64,000 nt of DNA, taken from positions 1,090,112 through 1,154,111 of the forward strand of contig MNCI01014694.1 of the NCBI GenBank assembly GCA_015680685.1, read 5' to 3'. How positions within the stretch are numbered: position 1 is the stretch's first letter; every line of letters begins with the position of its first letter. Below are positions 34,306 to 46,399 of this stretch, one piece after another. The position numbers were made by a program, and so were the translations under genes. The notes under the pieces are model-generated. The model ran no database searches and was not told where the DNA came from. It worked only from the letters and a program-made list of their open reading frames with translations. This stretch comes from Gnetum montanum (taxonomy: Eukaryota > Streptophyta > Gnetopsida > Gnetales > Gnetaceae).

Positions 34306-36731
34306 ATGGAATTCTTCCAAATCAACCCAGTATCACTACCAATTGCTGAAAATTCGAACCATGTGATTGCTACAAAATCCATAACCATTATTGAACACAT
34401 AAATCCTCAAGGCCCTACACACTAGTCACTTAGGATATAGGGCGAAGACCCTACCTATGCCACTCTCACACCCGAACAGTACAACTTCATATGTGTCAAA
34501 ATCCAAGCCAACCTACCTATTGACCATACGGAAAGGAAAGCAAAACAAGACTATGAACTTATCCACAAGGGAGGTCGTGAGTTCATCCCTTTAGCATTTG
34601 ACATAATCCTGCTCTCTGAACACCATCATAGACTCATATCCCAACTTCTCATGGCTAGAAGTCTAGCCTTACAGCTATCGCCAATAGAGGCTCAAGATGA
34701 GGAAGATGATTTTACAGCCCAATTCGAACATGGAGATTCCTACCATACCGTTAGTCCCCATGCCTACACAAACCCATTGTTCCACCCTTTCCTAGAAGAA
34801 ATTGTGCTTCCTTCGTCATCCGCAAATACTCGAGCACTAGTTTCCCAACAAGAGGTACCTACTTCCATTTCTATCTTCTCCGTACCCAATAATATTCACT
34901 CTGATGCGTCCACTTCCATAATTCCTTCACAAGTACAGTTCCAACAACTCCCTCCCCAAACTAATGCAAGGTCAATCTTTTGACCTCAAGTAATTGAAAT
35001 GCCATCAATCATACCAGCTTCCACATCCACCCATTACATACCTCAAGTACAAATCCATGGAGCACCATTGATTACTCCAACCCAACACGTTCAGGGTGTT
35101 ACCTCACAACTTGTGGCTAGGCAGTGGATTCCACCGATAGTCTCAGTTCCGAAGACCATCCCACCACAACAAACATTAGCCCAACTACCTCTCTTTCCAC
35201 AAACAATGTAACAATTAAATCATTATAATCCACAATCCGCTCAATCCACTGGTTTGCCTACCACCCAAGAATGGAGAGACAAAAAATGATGCACTCTTTG
35301 GTAGAGGAATTAAAACGCCTTAAAACTTTGAACAATGAGGAAGTCAAAGTACTAGATTTCTATCAAGATGCCCCAATTGACCCCTCAGTTCCACCCTTAA
35401 CCTTGCCAAAGGGAGTCTCGTTACCTTAGCTGACCAAGTACAATGGAGAGGGAGATCCAAATGCCCACCTAGTGACATTCCGAACCGAAAGTCTTTTGCT
35501 TCAGGCATGGCCCTATGTAATTCTGTGTATATTTGCTATGTCCTTAGCAGGAAGAGCCTTAGACTGGTACCGAGCCTTACCCCATAGCTCTATATCTTCT
35601 CTAGAGGATTTTTTGCACCAATTTGTCACCTGTTTCAAATACAATCTAAAACCTGAAGCCACGGTAGATAGCTTGATTCAAATTAGACAAGCGCCTTTAG
35701 AGCCATCACAGAAGTTTATCCAAAGATGGGGCATCACCCTGAATAAACTTCACAAACCTATTCCTAAAACATATCTGCTTACCATCCTTAAGGCAGCTAC
35801 AAATGACTTCATTAAATCAAAACTTTATTATTTAAAACCTCGTACTTTGAGTCAGGCATTTGTACAAATCAAAGACATAGAAGAGGCTGCACAAACAAGT
35901 AATGGCCCAGCTTATGTGGCTTACAAAAATCAACATACTCGCAAGAAAAACACAACCGAGGCAACAGTAGCCGCAATCACAAAAGCAACCAACTGGAGCC
36001 CAACAACTAACCAACTTAAAGCCCCAGCTAACAAAGCTGTCAACTTTGGCGTCAACTCACCTACATCGGCAAGGGCCACCCCAAGGCCCAACTTTCAGTG
36101 CAAGGACTGCTCAAAGTATACACCACTACTGATGCAACCCTCTCAAGTATTGGAGAAACTCTTGAAAGCTAGGAAAATCCAACACAAACATGTATCGAAG
36201 ATTACCCGCCAAAAACATGATAGGTACTGCGAGCTACTAAGGAACCCCACCTTAGCAGTACCAAATGAGCCCTCAGTCCCACAACATTTTAAATTGGACC
36301 AATACTATCATTACCATCAAATGGCTGGTCATAGTACAGACAACTATCATGCCTTGCAAGATGACCTGCAGGGAATGATAAAACAAGGCCAACTAGTGAT
36401 TGACACGGCAAGTCAATCCAACACAGACGATGCCTCCTATGTCATAAACTCAATTAGCATAGGTGACAATCCCAAACCTGTGCAAAAACCTTTTGTGACC
36501 CGTGTGCCTCCCAGCAAGGCAAGAATTCCCCTAGCCTCCACAAACAAGAGGCCTCCCTTTGTTATCAAAGTGCCACCCCAGGCACCCACAATACCCTTTG
36601 TGGTCAAGGCTCTACAACATTCGCCTGCTAAGACGTTAAACTGGCATGACTCGTCTGCTAAGACATTAAACTGGCATGACGTAGCAACAAAAACCGCTAA
36701 GCAACATTTCTTCATAAGAATGCTACAATGA
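34306..36731 (+). pseudogene. gag of D
   Basis: First ATG at 34306 (MEFFQINPVSLP). The N-terminal part has stops near 34424 and 34983 and after 35211. Open at 34651-34983, 34999-35211 and 35472-36731. The latter carries the gag core: 'LAGRALDWYRALPHSSISS', 'FVTCFKYNLKPEATVDSL', 'QAPLEPSQKFIQRW', then a zinc-finger-like 'YYHYHQMAGHSTDNYHALQ' where the usual Cys residues are Tyr. The Pro/Lys-rich C-terminus has two near-identical 14-15 residue repeats around 'AKTLNWHD'. Confidence 0.75.
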
Positions 36732-37991
36732 GATGGCCCCCTCACCTACCTGAAGCCCAACAGTGTGCAACATCTCGATCCCTCCTCCTCCAAGAGTTGA
36801 CCCTACTAGTAACCTGGGTAGGCCCACCAAATGGAAACGCAAGAGGACAAATGAGCACCTTGCAACTCCCATGGCCGAAGCAAAGGCCACAACTAGTAAA
36901 CAACAACTGAACACTGGAGCCTCTATCCCCAAGCAAGCCAAGCCTAAGCCCCCCCTCTCGAGAGGTCTATCTCTCAAGCTTCACAGAGGAAGTTAAAGCC
37001 AACACAATGGCTAATGACAAGGACTTTGTAGCTGCACTAACCCAAGTAAAGAAAACGCTCAAGCAAAAAAACACAACATTTAGCTTATACGACCTAGTCA
37101 GGACCTCACCTGCTCACTGCCAAGCATTGGCCCAGGTCTTAGCCTTCATTCTTGTTATGGAGGACATTCCTATAAATGAGGCATCCATCCATGCAACAAT
37201 GTTTCCTCTCATACCACAAGAATTAGGTTCAACAACCTTAGCCTTTCATGATGATGCAGTTAAAGTCAATCCCAAACGAGGGGAAGTCACTACAGCTCCA
37301 CTATCCATTAGCATTCGTGTTGGGAAATGTACCATCTGCAGAGTGCATGTTGACGATAGTGCAGCAACGAACGTAGTCCTGTACTCTGTCATCGACAAGC
37401 TAGGCCTGGTAGATGAAATCAAGCCAACCAAAACCACGTCTAAAATCCTTCAATGGATCACATGTCACAGTCAAGGGTATAATCAACTTAGCATTTGTAG
37501 TGGGAGAGCAATTCCCCACTAGCGCAGATTTCACTATCATAGAGGAGATGCCAAGTTTCAACATGATTCTAGGTAGGCCTTGGCTAGCTCAACTAAGGGC
37601 CATCTCCTCTCCCATCCACCAAGAAATCCACTTTCCATACAAAGGTGGTCAAGTTATCATCCATGGTGATAACGTTTCCTCTTCAACTATCCATGACATA
37701 AATATGGTGCAAGTTTTAGAAGAAGAATTTCTTGATAGTACACCTATGACAACTAATGCAACGCTTAAGGCTAACACACCCAAACGAGTGGTTGAAGCCG
37801 ACAATCTTCCAGAGGACCCTAAACCTTGCATGCTCCCTAATCCATGCCTAGTTAGAAAGCAACTACATGACCAAAACTCTCCCATGGTTGAAAATGCGCT
37901 AGATGCTTGCCTACCTTCTACCTACCCTACATTTTTTACTTTTATTTACATTGCACTAGCCTATGCGTTTACATTTTGCCCACTCACTTAG
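36732..37991 (+). pseudogene. Linker and retropepsin of D
   Basis: 37007-37522 and 37413-37991 are two halves of one domain joined across a frameshift near 37460-37500. The active-site region reads VDDSAATNVVLYSVIDKL; Tat-type proteases usually have Gly-Ser after the second Asp, so the triad looks damaged. The second half has 'PSFNMILGRPWLAQLRAI' and 'HFPYKGGQVIIHGD'. No RT follows; 37992-38290 is non-coding. Confidence 0.7.
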
Positions 37992-38299
37992 ATCACGCAT
38001 TTTGCTTTGTTTACACATTTGTCAACTTAGTTTACACATTGCATTTGAAAAACATCAAACATAAAAACATAAAACTACAAAAACACATGGCCCGAAAAAG
38101 CCTTAAACTAGAATACAGCCTAGAATGGCCTAAAACTATCACTTTTTGCATTGCTTTTCTTTCATTCATACATTCTAACTCTATGTACGGTAGGTGTCGC
38201 TTGATGTTGTTTTCTTCCTAGTTGATTTTTGCAGGATCTCACAGGCACGTAGCATAACCATGCATGTAGCATCACACTTTACACAAGCAAGGTAAGCAT

Positions 38300-38700
38300 T
38301 AGTCCACTATGACTATAAACTAGCACAGAATAGTCCTGGCATCATTACTTAAAACTGATACCACAGAATAGTCCTGATATCATGACTTAAAACTGATACC
38401 ACAGAATAGTCCTGACATCATGACTTAAAACTGATACCACAGAATAGTCCTGACATCATAACTTAAAACTGATACCATAGAGCTCTGTCCGATATGACAC
38501 TAAATTGCTATATCCGTCCGCCATGACATGAAAACTAGCATCCGAAGTCCACTAAGACTATAAACTAGTTTGTCTCTTCACAGTCCGCTATGACTATAAA
38601 CTAGCAATGCACCGTCCACTACGACACTAAACTAGCGTTGTCCAAGGGGTTACGATGTGAAACTAATCCACAACAGTTTGCTAAGACTATAAACTAGCGA
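38300..38700 (+). repeat. 3' tandem-repeat block of D
   Basis: Four 38-bp units at 38324-38475 (cacagaatagtcctgacatc plus acttaaaactgatac). Around them are at least five degenerate copies of a motif like 'tccactatgactataaacta' (38302, 38549, 38583, 38612, 38677). This is consistent with the tandem repeats seen in 3' regions of Tat/Ogre elements. Confidence 0.8.
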
Positions 38701-39784
38701 CATCATCAACGGCCAAGAAAAAATTGAAAAGATGTGTCACTGCAATCGGCTTTTCATGTTCCACAAAGACTTGCTGCATGATTTGTCCCATGGACTCTAA
38801 CAAAGCTAATGTTGTTCATGATTCTATCTACTTTGAAAATTACACACGGTGGCTCCATCTCCTTATTTAAAGTGTTTAGCTGACTGTTTCATTTGTGGTT
38901 TTCTTGTCTTCTTAGAGTTGTGTTTGGAGGATGACACTTCTAAGGTGTTCGTGCATAGATGCACTTCATCATGATGGTAAGGTATCATATTTTTTTTCCT
39001 AACGCACGTGACTGGATTAATCAATCTGTTCATAAGTACATTCCCGACTCCCGGTACATCCCCTATTTCCCCATCATGCTCCCCTTAGCCTATTCAATTA
39101 CACCCCCCTGATACATTCTGCTCACCTCAAAACTCTTGATACACTATTGCACACTGTAAATCTCTAAGCAGTTGTGATGCAAAACATGATACATAGTACA
39201 TGATGCAAAATGCACGTGCTCAAACACGAGCATAGCACTAAAAGCAAGCTCTTTCAAAAGACCAAAGAGAAAAAGAAAAATAAAAGAAAAAGAAAGACAA
39301 AGAAAGGCAAAAATAAAATAAAAGAATAAACAAATAAGAAAAACAAAAAGGAAAAAGCACAAAAAGGTCGAAGAGCAAAATGCATAGAAAAGGTCTTCAT
39401 GACCCCGTTGACATCATAAAAAAAAGATTATTGGCCATTCTCATACAAGCCCCATGCGAGAAGGCAATTGTCTTGAAAAATAGTTACACTTGTGTCTCAA
39501 AGAGACCATGTTGCACATCATCACATGGCTTTGGCTATTTACAACGAGCCCTGTAAACACTCTTTAAGAGTCATGTTTCTCCAAAGAACGCACTTCCTAT
39601 GTCTTGGCTCCGAGTCTGCTGAATGTTGGCCATTGACAAAGATCAAAGATATAGCTTGTTCACGTGAGAGCATTCCCAATGATAATTATATCCCTCGATC
39701 AACTCTTGGTTTCCCCTAGTTTCAACCAATCCCCTTGCATCTTAAACCGCATTTCCCCGATCCCATGTACTTTTGAAAACGGTG
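38701..39784. other. Non-coding, no feature recognised
   Basis: Includes a purine-rich A/G tract at 39245-39370. Frames in it (for example 39144-39362 minus, all Phe/Leu) are low complexity. It may be the remaining 3' part of D, but no LTR was found. Confidence 0.5.
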
Positions 39785-40060
39785 CAAGCCACAGCATTGT
39801 AGCAGTGTAAGTATTGTAGCAGTAGCAGGCTATTGGGTTTGGGGTGTTATAGTAAATAGTAAACAAAAACATGCTTAATATTTTTTTGAGAGCAAATTGG
39901 ATAAGCTAGATTATCAAAACCAAGAAGTTGTAACCAATGTTCTCTAGAAAGACTTCTATATAATAAAGACCAATAAAAAAACTGCACTTTCGGTTGAATC
40001 CCAAGATTCCATAAGTTCTTAAATTTTTGTATCTAGTCATCCTCAATATTATGAGTGTTC
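39785..40060 (-). pseudogene. LINE zf-RVT fragment
   Basis: Minus strand, in a frame with one stop: 'FKNLWNLGIQPKVQFFYW', then 'SLLYRSLSREHWLQLLGFD', then 'CSQKNIKHV'. This is the reverse-transcriptase zinc-binding pattern of plant LINEs (W.L.IPPK..FF.WRLL...L.T...L, C..C...E...H). An overlapping longer open frame (39906-40211) is a shadow. Confidence 0.55.
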
Positions 40061-41439
40061 CTTGTTTTTGGGATAAGGTTAGAATGATGAAGAAGAAGAA
40101 GAGAAAGATAATCGAATAAAGGAAATAAAAATCCTCTTTAGTAATGAACTTCAACCCTGTTTCATAGATAGTGAATTGGTAAATGTTAGTTTGTGTGGGA
40201 ATTATGCCCATTCATCTCCACAGATTTCTGTAAATATGGAAAATCCTACCAAGCAAAGATGCAACTAATGCACTTAACATGAAATTTTATTTGATGATGC
40301 AGAAAAGCATGAAGTCATAGATTTTATCAATTCAGTCAAGATAACAAAGGTATGTAATAAATATTAATATGTGCGATGTAAAATGAGGTTTAGCCCTTTC
40401 ATATTGGAAAGTTGCATTGGAGTTTTATTCCAAAATGAAACAATGTAAATATAGTAGGATTAAGGTGGGTTCTAGGGACAAAATTGTGACCTGAAGATAC
40501 AGTTGTACCTTATGATGCCTGAAAGCCAAAAGTGTTGATCAAAGTTTCTCATAAGAGTAAGTATTACATTATGCTGAGACATGTGCTTTGACTACAAGGA
40601 ACTACTATAAACATTGGATACTTCCAGTGTTTTACTTTACTAAAGAATGACAACATAAAAATTGGTAGCAATGTGCTTGCACTTTTTGCATCTCTCTTTG
40701 AATCAGTCTCTGCACCACACTATCCTAACTGTGTTGTCTACTACAGTAGTGTAGCTTTTTTGTTTGGAGCAAGGGTCCAAGTGTTTCTAAAAAAAATTGT
40801 TCACATTTTGATGTTTTTGGCAAATAACCAGATTCTTAATAGAGGTGAATGGCAAAGGACTCATACAACTAACCCCATTTTTTGGGACTAAGGCTAGGAT
40901 GTTGATGATGATTTAATTACCTAGCCAATTGATTTTTGGTTTTTAGTTGTGCTTGCAAGGATGACTTCAACATATAAGAAGGGTGTTACTGTTAACTTAA
41001 GACTCTTGCAAAATATATATAATGTGTATAAGTTATTGAGGCAAGAATCTGCAATTCTCAATGCGATAGGTGTGCATATGATCTTGAGCTTTTAATTTGA
41101 GTTTACGAGAATGTTGATATATCTTGGTCAAATTATAATAACTTATTCATGAATGGTTACAATACTAATGTTTTGGACTTGAAGATTTTTTGAGGACTGT
41201 ACAGTGCTCAATGCCCTATTTTAAAGGATTATGAAGTATAGCAATAAATTGCAGTTCATTCTTTTGATGAATATGGAAGTAGGAAAACATTGAAAAGAAT
41301 ATTTCAATAGGCAAGTAATAACTCACATGTTATGCATCCTCTCTACCAATTTAGATAACAAGAAGTTACACTTTGGTGACTGCCAAAGTAATGCTTAAAC
41401 TATTTGATTTATTCATTTATTTTGATAAAGGATTTGTAC
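40061..41439. other. Unassigned, non-coding
   Basis: AT-rich. Short frame 40673-40891 plus has no recognised family. Nothing else supported. Confidence 0.5.
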
Positions 41440-41605
41440 CACTTGGAATGATGGTAAGGTGCTTATTTCTCAAGTTGTAAGACCTGAGTTCCTAGTGTGG
41501 GTGTAGCCACTTAAAAGAGGTTAGGCTTTTGCTCATCTACCGACCCTCCTAGGACCCTGCTTTTGCAAGATGAGCATTGAGCCTCTGGTTGATAATCATT
41601 TTTAC
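41440..41605 (+). repeat. SINE-like, tRNA-related sequence
   Basis: Contains an A-box-like 'tggaatgatggtaaggtgc' and a B-box-like 'gacctgagttccta' at pol III promoter spacing, then a body with 'ctaccgaccctcctaggacc', which recalls plant SINE bodies. No target duplication found. Confidence 0.4.
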
Positions 41606-41779
41606 TTGTACACTATTATTAGACAGATATAGGTTTTCCTTTTTCAGAAATGTCAAAAACCTTCATAAATTAACACATTTAGTTTGAGTTGCATACAATC
41701 ATATGTGATGCCATGTTTACTTTTCAATTTAATTTGACACAAATTGAGATATTCTATCTCTGCAAGGGAAATTGAATCT

Positions 41780-41935
41780 ATTTAATCAAAGTCATTGAGA
41801 GCCTCTTCGATTTATTTGACTGCACTAGTTTCAAAATCCCATTGAGAGAACTTGTCCATAACTCAATGTTGCCCTTTGGAATTAAACCTAAGACCTAGGG
41901 TCAAGGCTCTTGCCACACAGAAGCCAAACTTTTAT
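41780..41935 (-). repeat. SINE-like, tRNA-related sequence (minus strand)
   Basis: On the minus strand an A-box-like 'tggcttctgtgtggcaagag' is followed about 30 bases later by GGTTTAATTCC, one base from the B-box consensus GGTTCRANNCC. This is the head architecture of tRNA-derived SINEs. The tail is not resolved. Confidence 0.4.
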
Positions 41936-42433
41936 TGTAATTACATGAATTTCATATGTGGTTATGATTGGATGAGCAATGGTAGGTCTTAGAGGAATCC
42001 AAGAAAATCAATATTGGATGTGATAGGTTCAAGCTTGAACAAGAGTACTGTTGATTAGTCTTAGGGTCATTTAGTTTAGTGAATAGTTCAGGATCCGTAT
42101 TGAGGAACATACATAGAAGATGGATCACATCAATGGACATTAATTCTCTTTTGGTTATAAATAATGATGGCTTTACTTATAACAAAGCACCAGTACCATG
42201 GTTAGAAAGTTTTTGGTTTTCTGAACTAAGGCTAAGGTGAAAGAGGTGGTTGTTCTTAAGTTTGCTGTTGTACAATAGTATCTAAAAGTAGCACTAAGGT
42301 TGTTCCAAAAAAAGGGCAGGAACCACAACCTAAAATCTGTTCAATAGCATCTCTGATATTAATATCAAGTAGAGCGAACCATCTTATTTGTAACTTGTTA
42401 AGCTGTTTGGAGGTTTTTTAATTCATTAATGAT
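41936..42433. other. Non-coding, no feature recognised
   Basis: Lies beyond the truncated 3' edge of E. The minus frame at 41952-42140 has no recognised family. Confidence 0.5.
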
Positions 42434-42975
42434 CTAATATGCTCTAATGAATGTACTTATAATGGACCAGATTTTCAATATGCAATTGCATCTGTTATCG
42501 TTGTATGCGATGCATGGAACATGCTTCTTCTCTAAGTGTCCAAATTCATTTTCCTTGGAGATTTCCAAGGAGAGGTCCCTTATGCCCATTTGTGCATCAA
42601 TCGTGCTTAACCAAGCCCTTCCCATAATGATGGGGAAGTCACCATTGTAGTTTTCTATCTTGATCACCAAAAAATTGATAGGATAGGACCACACACAAAT
42701 TGTGATCACAATGTCCTTTACCAACCCCAAAGGGACAATGATTGACTAGTCTACTAATTCTAAACAAATGTTGCTCTTCATGAGAGGTGGTAGGTTCAAG
42801 GATTTGTACGTCATGGGAGATGAGATTGACATTCGAACTAGAATCAAGAAGAGTCTTGCATGGCTCATGTCTAGTCATCTTTAAGTAAATAAGAGAACTT
42901 CCCGAGTTAGATTGTTTCATGGAAAGATTTCCAGCCTTGATCCAATTGGAGATAGCATGGGTTAACATCACAATG
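42434..42975 (-). pseudogene. Retropepsin domain of E
   Basis: Two overlapping frames joined by a frameshift: 42639-42971 has 'SSLIYLKMTRHEPCKTL' and LLDSSSNVNLIS, with Ser in place of the catalytic Gly. 42434-42730 has 'NGDFPIIMGRAWLSTID' and 'DLSLEISKENEFG'. Confidence 0.7.
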
Positions 42976-43599
42976 TAGATCTAAGGTGGTATTTGCTTTA
43001 AAGGGTACTCAAATGTGTTTGATATAGAGGATGAGGGCATTGGAGATATAGGGCGACTAGTTGCATTAGGTTGTGAGGGTTTGGGAGGACTATTGGGTTG
43101 GAAAAATGGTCATTCCCTGAATTAATTATCTGAACCACTCAATTGGAAGGTTAGTTGTGAATGTACAACCCTTGTAGCATTTCATTGTTGTGGCCATGGG
43201 AAAATTTTGCTCTACATGGACAAAATAGGAGGTAACTAGGTTGAGGGCAGAGGGATGTGTGCAAATAGATGTGGAGGATGTTCTTGATATGGGTGTTCCC
43301 CTCAAATGGATGGTGAATGAGTTCGATGGTCCTTTGGGAGGTAATAGTGATGCTGGAATGAGGTGTGCCTTACAAAGCTTCATGGAGAAATGGGTTGCTG
43401 AACATGGTACCCATATAGATCTGGCTGCCTATAAGGATACTAATATTTGGCAATGGCATTCCCCATGATTGTGGTTGGTGCCACTGCTAGTATTGCTCAT
43501 GCAGTTGTGGTGGAGCTCCACTTGGATAGTAAGCTTGTTGTTGCTAGTGGAATTGCCTTAGATTGCCTTGAGGATAAGGTAATCATCTAGGTGCTTACC
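42976..43599 (-). pseudogene. gag-protease linker of E
   Basis: Low-complexity Pro/Gln/Tyr-rich chain on the minus strand with stops, in the same position as in B, C and I-minus. The plus-strand frame at 43241-43468 is a shadow. Confidence 0.45.
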
Positions 43600-45434
43600 T
43601 ATGTGCTAGTCAAGGATTCAACGCGTACACCCCAAACTTTTGTAAGTATGACACCATAGGGCAACATTCCTTAGGATGTTCATACTGACAAATGTCACAA
43701 CTAACATCATCATCGGAGTCTGTCTCCACAACTTCTTCTACTACAATAACTTTTCCCTTACCTCTCTAGTAGGGATGTTTAGCTTCTTTCTACCTCCTAT
43801 AGCCACGATCACTATTTCGCTCTTTGGATTTCTCAGCAATCTTTATAGTGGTTTGGAAATTTTCATCTAAAGGGTCCCATAATTTATCAACCTTTGCTAA
43901 AATATCGGAAACAAATTTTTGAATGGGCAAGGTTTTTCTGTTCACCACCTCATCGAGTGGGAACTCCTCATCACAAAATCAGACCTCCCTTTTCCTGATG
44001 GAAAGGTCTCTATTATATTCTCTGTACTTTCTCTTTTTCGTAACTCACCTTCTTCTTTTGCAACCTACTCTATTAGCCTTTGTATTTAGTAAGCTCTTAG
44101 TTCAAATAGTCTCCTTTGGGCATAAACCCCAAGAGTTTTTTTGGTTTTTGCTCTGAGCCCATCTATGATGTGGTGGAGTTAATCCCTTTGAAAATAGCCA
44201 TGGCCAGGGCATTGATGTAAGAGATAATAGTATTTGTCCATGGTAGCATCCAAGGGCTCATGTGTTCCTTGTTTCTAGCCTTTGATTTGCCTTCTTAGGT
44301 TGGACACTCTGGAGCATGTCTAGTATTTATCATTAAATAGTTCTAACATGGTACTCCATCAGTGGATAGATTCTAGCTTAAAGGACTAGTACTAGTCTTC
44401 TACTTCCATGATGAGTGTTCTAGGGAATAGCTTGAGTTTCTGCCAATCATTTTCAATGTTTTGTAAGATGCAAGCATTATGAAAGGCTTGTAGATGATTT
44501 TGTAGATCAAAGTTATATCCCCCCTCAAATCTTGGAATATTGTTCATGTCTAAGTGCTTGATCTGACTATCTTTCATGTGCCTAGTTGGAACCTTAATTG
44601 CCTCTGCAATGTTAAGCATGCTTTGAGTGGCCACCAATAAAGGCTCATCATCATCGTTATTTTGTTGTCGCTAGTGATGTCCTCTGTTACCCCTTCGTTC
44701 ATTACGAGCTTGATGATCAGTATTGTTGTCCCGTTGAGCATCTCCATCGTAGTTATTCTTTCTACAGCGTCTTTCAAAATCAGAAGAAGAGGAAGAAGAA
44801 GATGTAGATGAGGATGCCAAAGAGGAGGAGAATTGCCATCACCATGGCATCTACCAAGTTCCCTTTGGTTGTCATGACCATGTTCGTCAAATTTCTTATT
44901 ATCTTGATGCTTGCCCAAGCTCCTGCCTTGACTGCCATCTTTTCCTAAACTTGGTTTGTTGATAGTAGAATGTAGATTCAAGACCACATCCTCATCACTA
45001 GTAACAAGGGGTGGAGAATTCTCATGTTGAGAGCCCCCTGAGGGAGGATCCTTATTGTCGTCTTGGTTTAGTAGGAACAAGGGATTGATGAACCATTTCC
45101 CCTTCACAAACTCATGATGCTTCTCCTAGTGTCAATCTTTCTTGCATTGTGTGTTAGTGGGATGGTAGTCTCGAGTTTCATAACCATTCATAGCGTATTC
45201 CTCTTGAAGATCGTGGATGCCTAACTTTGTGAGAGTTTGAAGCAACATCATGGGCACAGATCGATTAGGAGACATTACAATGTTGCCTTCTATATCACAC
45301 CATTGCAATTGCTTATCCTAGGGCAGGATGAAGGTGAAGTCAAACACATGCTCATTTGGATGAGTATATACCACCTTACACTGTTGTGGGATCAACGGTT
45401 TGACATCTTCATGCCTACGAGAAGAAGAAGACAT
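43600..45434 (-). pseudogene. gag of E
   Basis: Starts at minus ATG 45434 (MSSSSRRHED), with 'VVYTHPNEHVFDFTFILP' near 45360 and 'YETRDYHPTNTQC'. Core near 44637-44200: 'RFEGGYNFDLQNHLQAFHN' and 'WQKLKLFPRTLIMEVED'. The zinc knuckle near 43670-43710 reads CDICQYEHPKECC, all four ligands present. Stops and frameshifts are frequent in the second half. Confidence 0.75.
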
Positions 45435-45564
45435 TTTGCAAATAAATACAATATCAGTGTGCTGTTGTTATAATATGTTGTGTGAGAGTGATGTTGACCT
45501 TGGATTCGTTCAAAGATATTAATAATATTCACTAATCCTAGATAGCATGTTTCAACAAAAAGAG

Positions 45565-45582
45565 TCCTCAACAATGGCACTA
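45565..45582 (-). promoter_or_regulatory. Primer-binding site of E, degenerate
   Basis: On the minus strand it reads TAGTGCCATTGTTGAGGA, one base inside the LTR; it still aligns with the tRNA-Asp complement but with six changes. Confidence 0.6.
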
Positions 45583-45583
45583 A

Positions 45584-46384
45584 TGATGAGTAGTTGAAGG
45601 TACCCCTATGCCCAACCATGTGAATTACGAAGCATTCACGCGTGATTCGGTCGAATTTTGCGAACTCTATAGTGTTTGGTGCACTAGTCTTCTAGGAAGT
45701 GAACCTTGCATATGATTTTTATTGTTTTATGTTTTATGTTCTTTGGTGCTTAGAGTAAAGAGATGAAGTAATTCAATAACTAATCTAATTTAACCACTTA
45801 ACTAGTCTCTAACTAATCCTAACATAAGCATCTGGTCCCACTTTTCGTACACGTCCTAAACCCACGTATCCATTACTAGGTTACCAAGCACTATGTTACT
45901 AGGCACACCAAGCATTAACACTGTTGGGATTATAAAGCGAATACGTGTTACGCTTGAAGCAATCATACTTATGTATTTAATCTATTTAGCTTATCTTGCT
46001 TAATTACTTAATTAGCTTAATTACTGAAAAACATTGCATAAATAGCTGAAAATATTGAATGCATGAATAAAACATCTAAACTATCTAGAATGCTGTAAGG
46101 TTTATCAAGAAGCTCATCTTTATTGCCACACACTGTTGTGCTCAGGTACAATAGTGTTCAAATAAAGATCCATACATTCAATGACTCCTATTGTGAGCAC
46201 TCGGAAAAATATTCTAACTTTTAAAAGTAAAAACTACAAGAGTTTGGCTACTACTATGACTTCTATTCTCTATAAACACGGCTGTGAGCACGTATTTATA
46301 GTTTTTGCTATAGGATTGCATCAATGGGCCCCATAAATGGAGCAAACGCTATGTCAACGTGGCCCCATCGACGGGGACTCATCA
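45584..46384 (-). repeat. LTR of E (801 bp)
   Basis: On the minus strand it starts TGATGAGTCCCCGTCGATGG at 46384 and ends at 45584. TATA box is the complement of 46293-46300. R/U5 matches the family, but the U3 tip has CATCGA/GTCGATGGGG-type motifs and no GATATC. Confidence 0.8.
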
Positions 46385-46399
46385 ATGCGACACTTTGAC

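Larger units (their letters stand above)
32213..38700 (+). mobile_element. Element D: Tat-like Ty3/gypsy element with gag and protease only
   Basis: Putative 5' LTR, PBS-like site, long leader with tandem repeats, gag, protease, then tandem repeats in the 3' part. No RT, RNase H, integrase or 3' LTR is recognised downstream. The gag and protease differ from families I/II and match the Tat-type pattern of plants ('ALDWYRALP', 'VDD.A.TNV', 'FNMILGRPWL'). Tandem repeats in the 3' region are a known habit of Tat/Ogre elements. The 3' limit is uncertain. Confidence 0.7.
42434..46384 (-). mobile_element. Element E: family I-related element, 3'-truncated
   Basis: Minus strand: LTR (45584-46384), PBS, gag, linker and protease. 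Homology to B stops near 42440, just after the protease, and no 3' LTR follows, so everything from RT onward is absent. The U3 differs from other copies (see findings). Confidence 0.8.

Noticed and set aside
36437-36977. Several minus- and plus-strand frames around the gag/protease linker of D
   Set aside because: Shadows of the Pro/Ala-rich linker; no independent domain or conservation.
39144-39362. Phe/Leu-rich minus frame resembling a membrane protein
   Set aside because: It is the complement of an A/G-rich low-complexity tract.
46293-46384. E as a family II element, because of its diverged U3
   Set aside because: Its gag start, linker and protease match B, C and I-minus, and it lacks ORF2.
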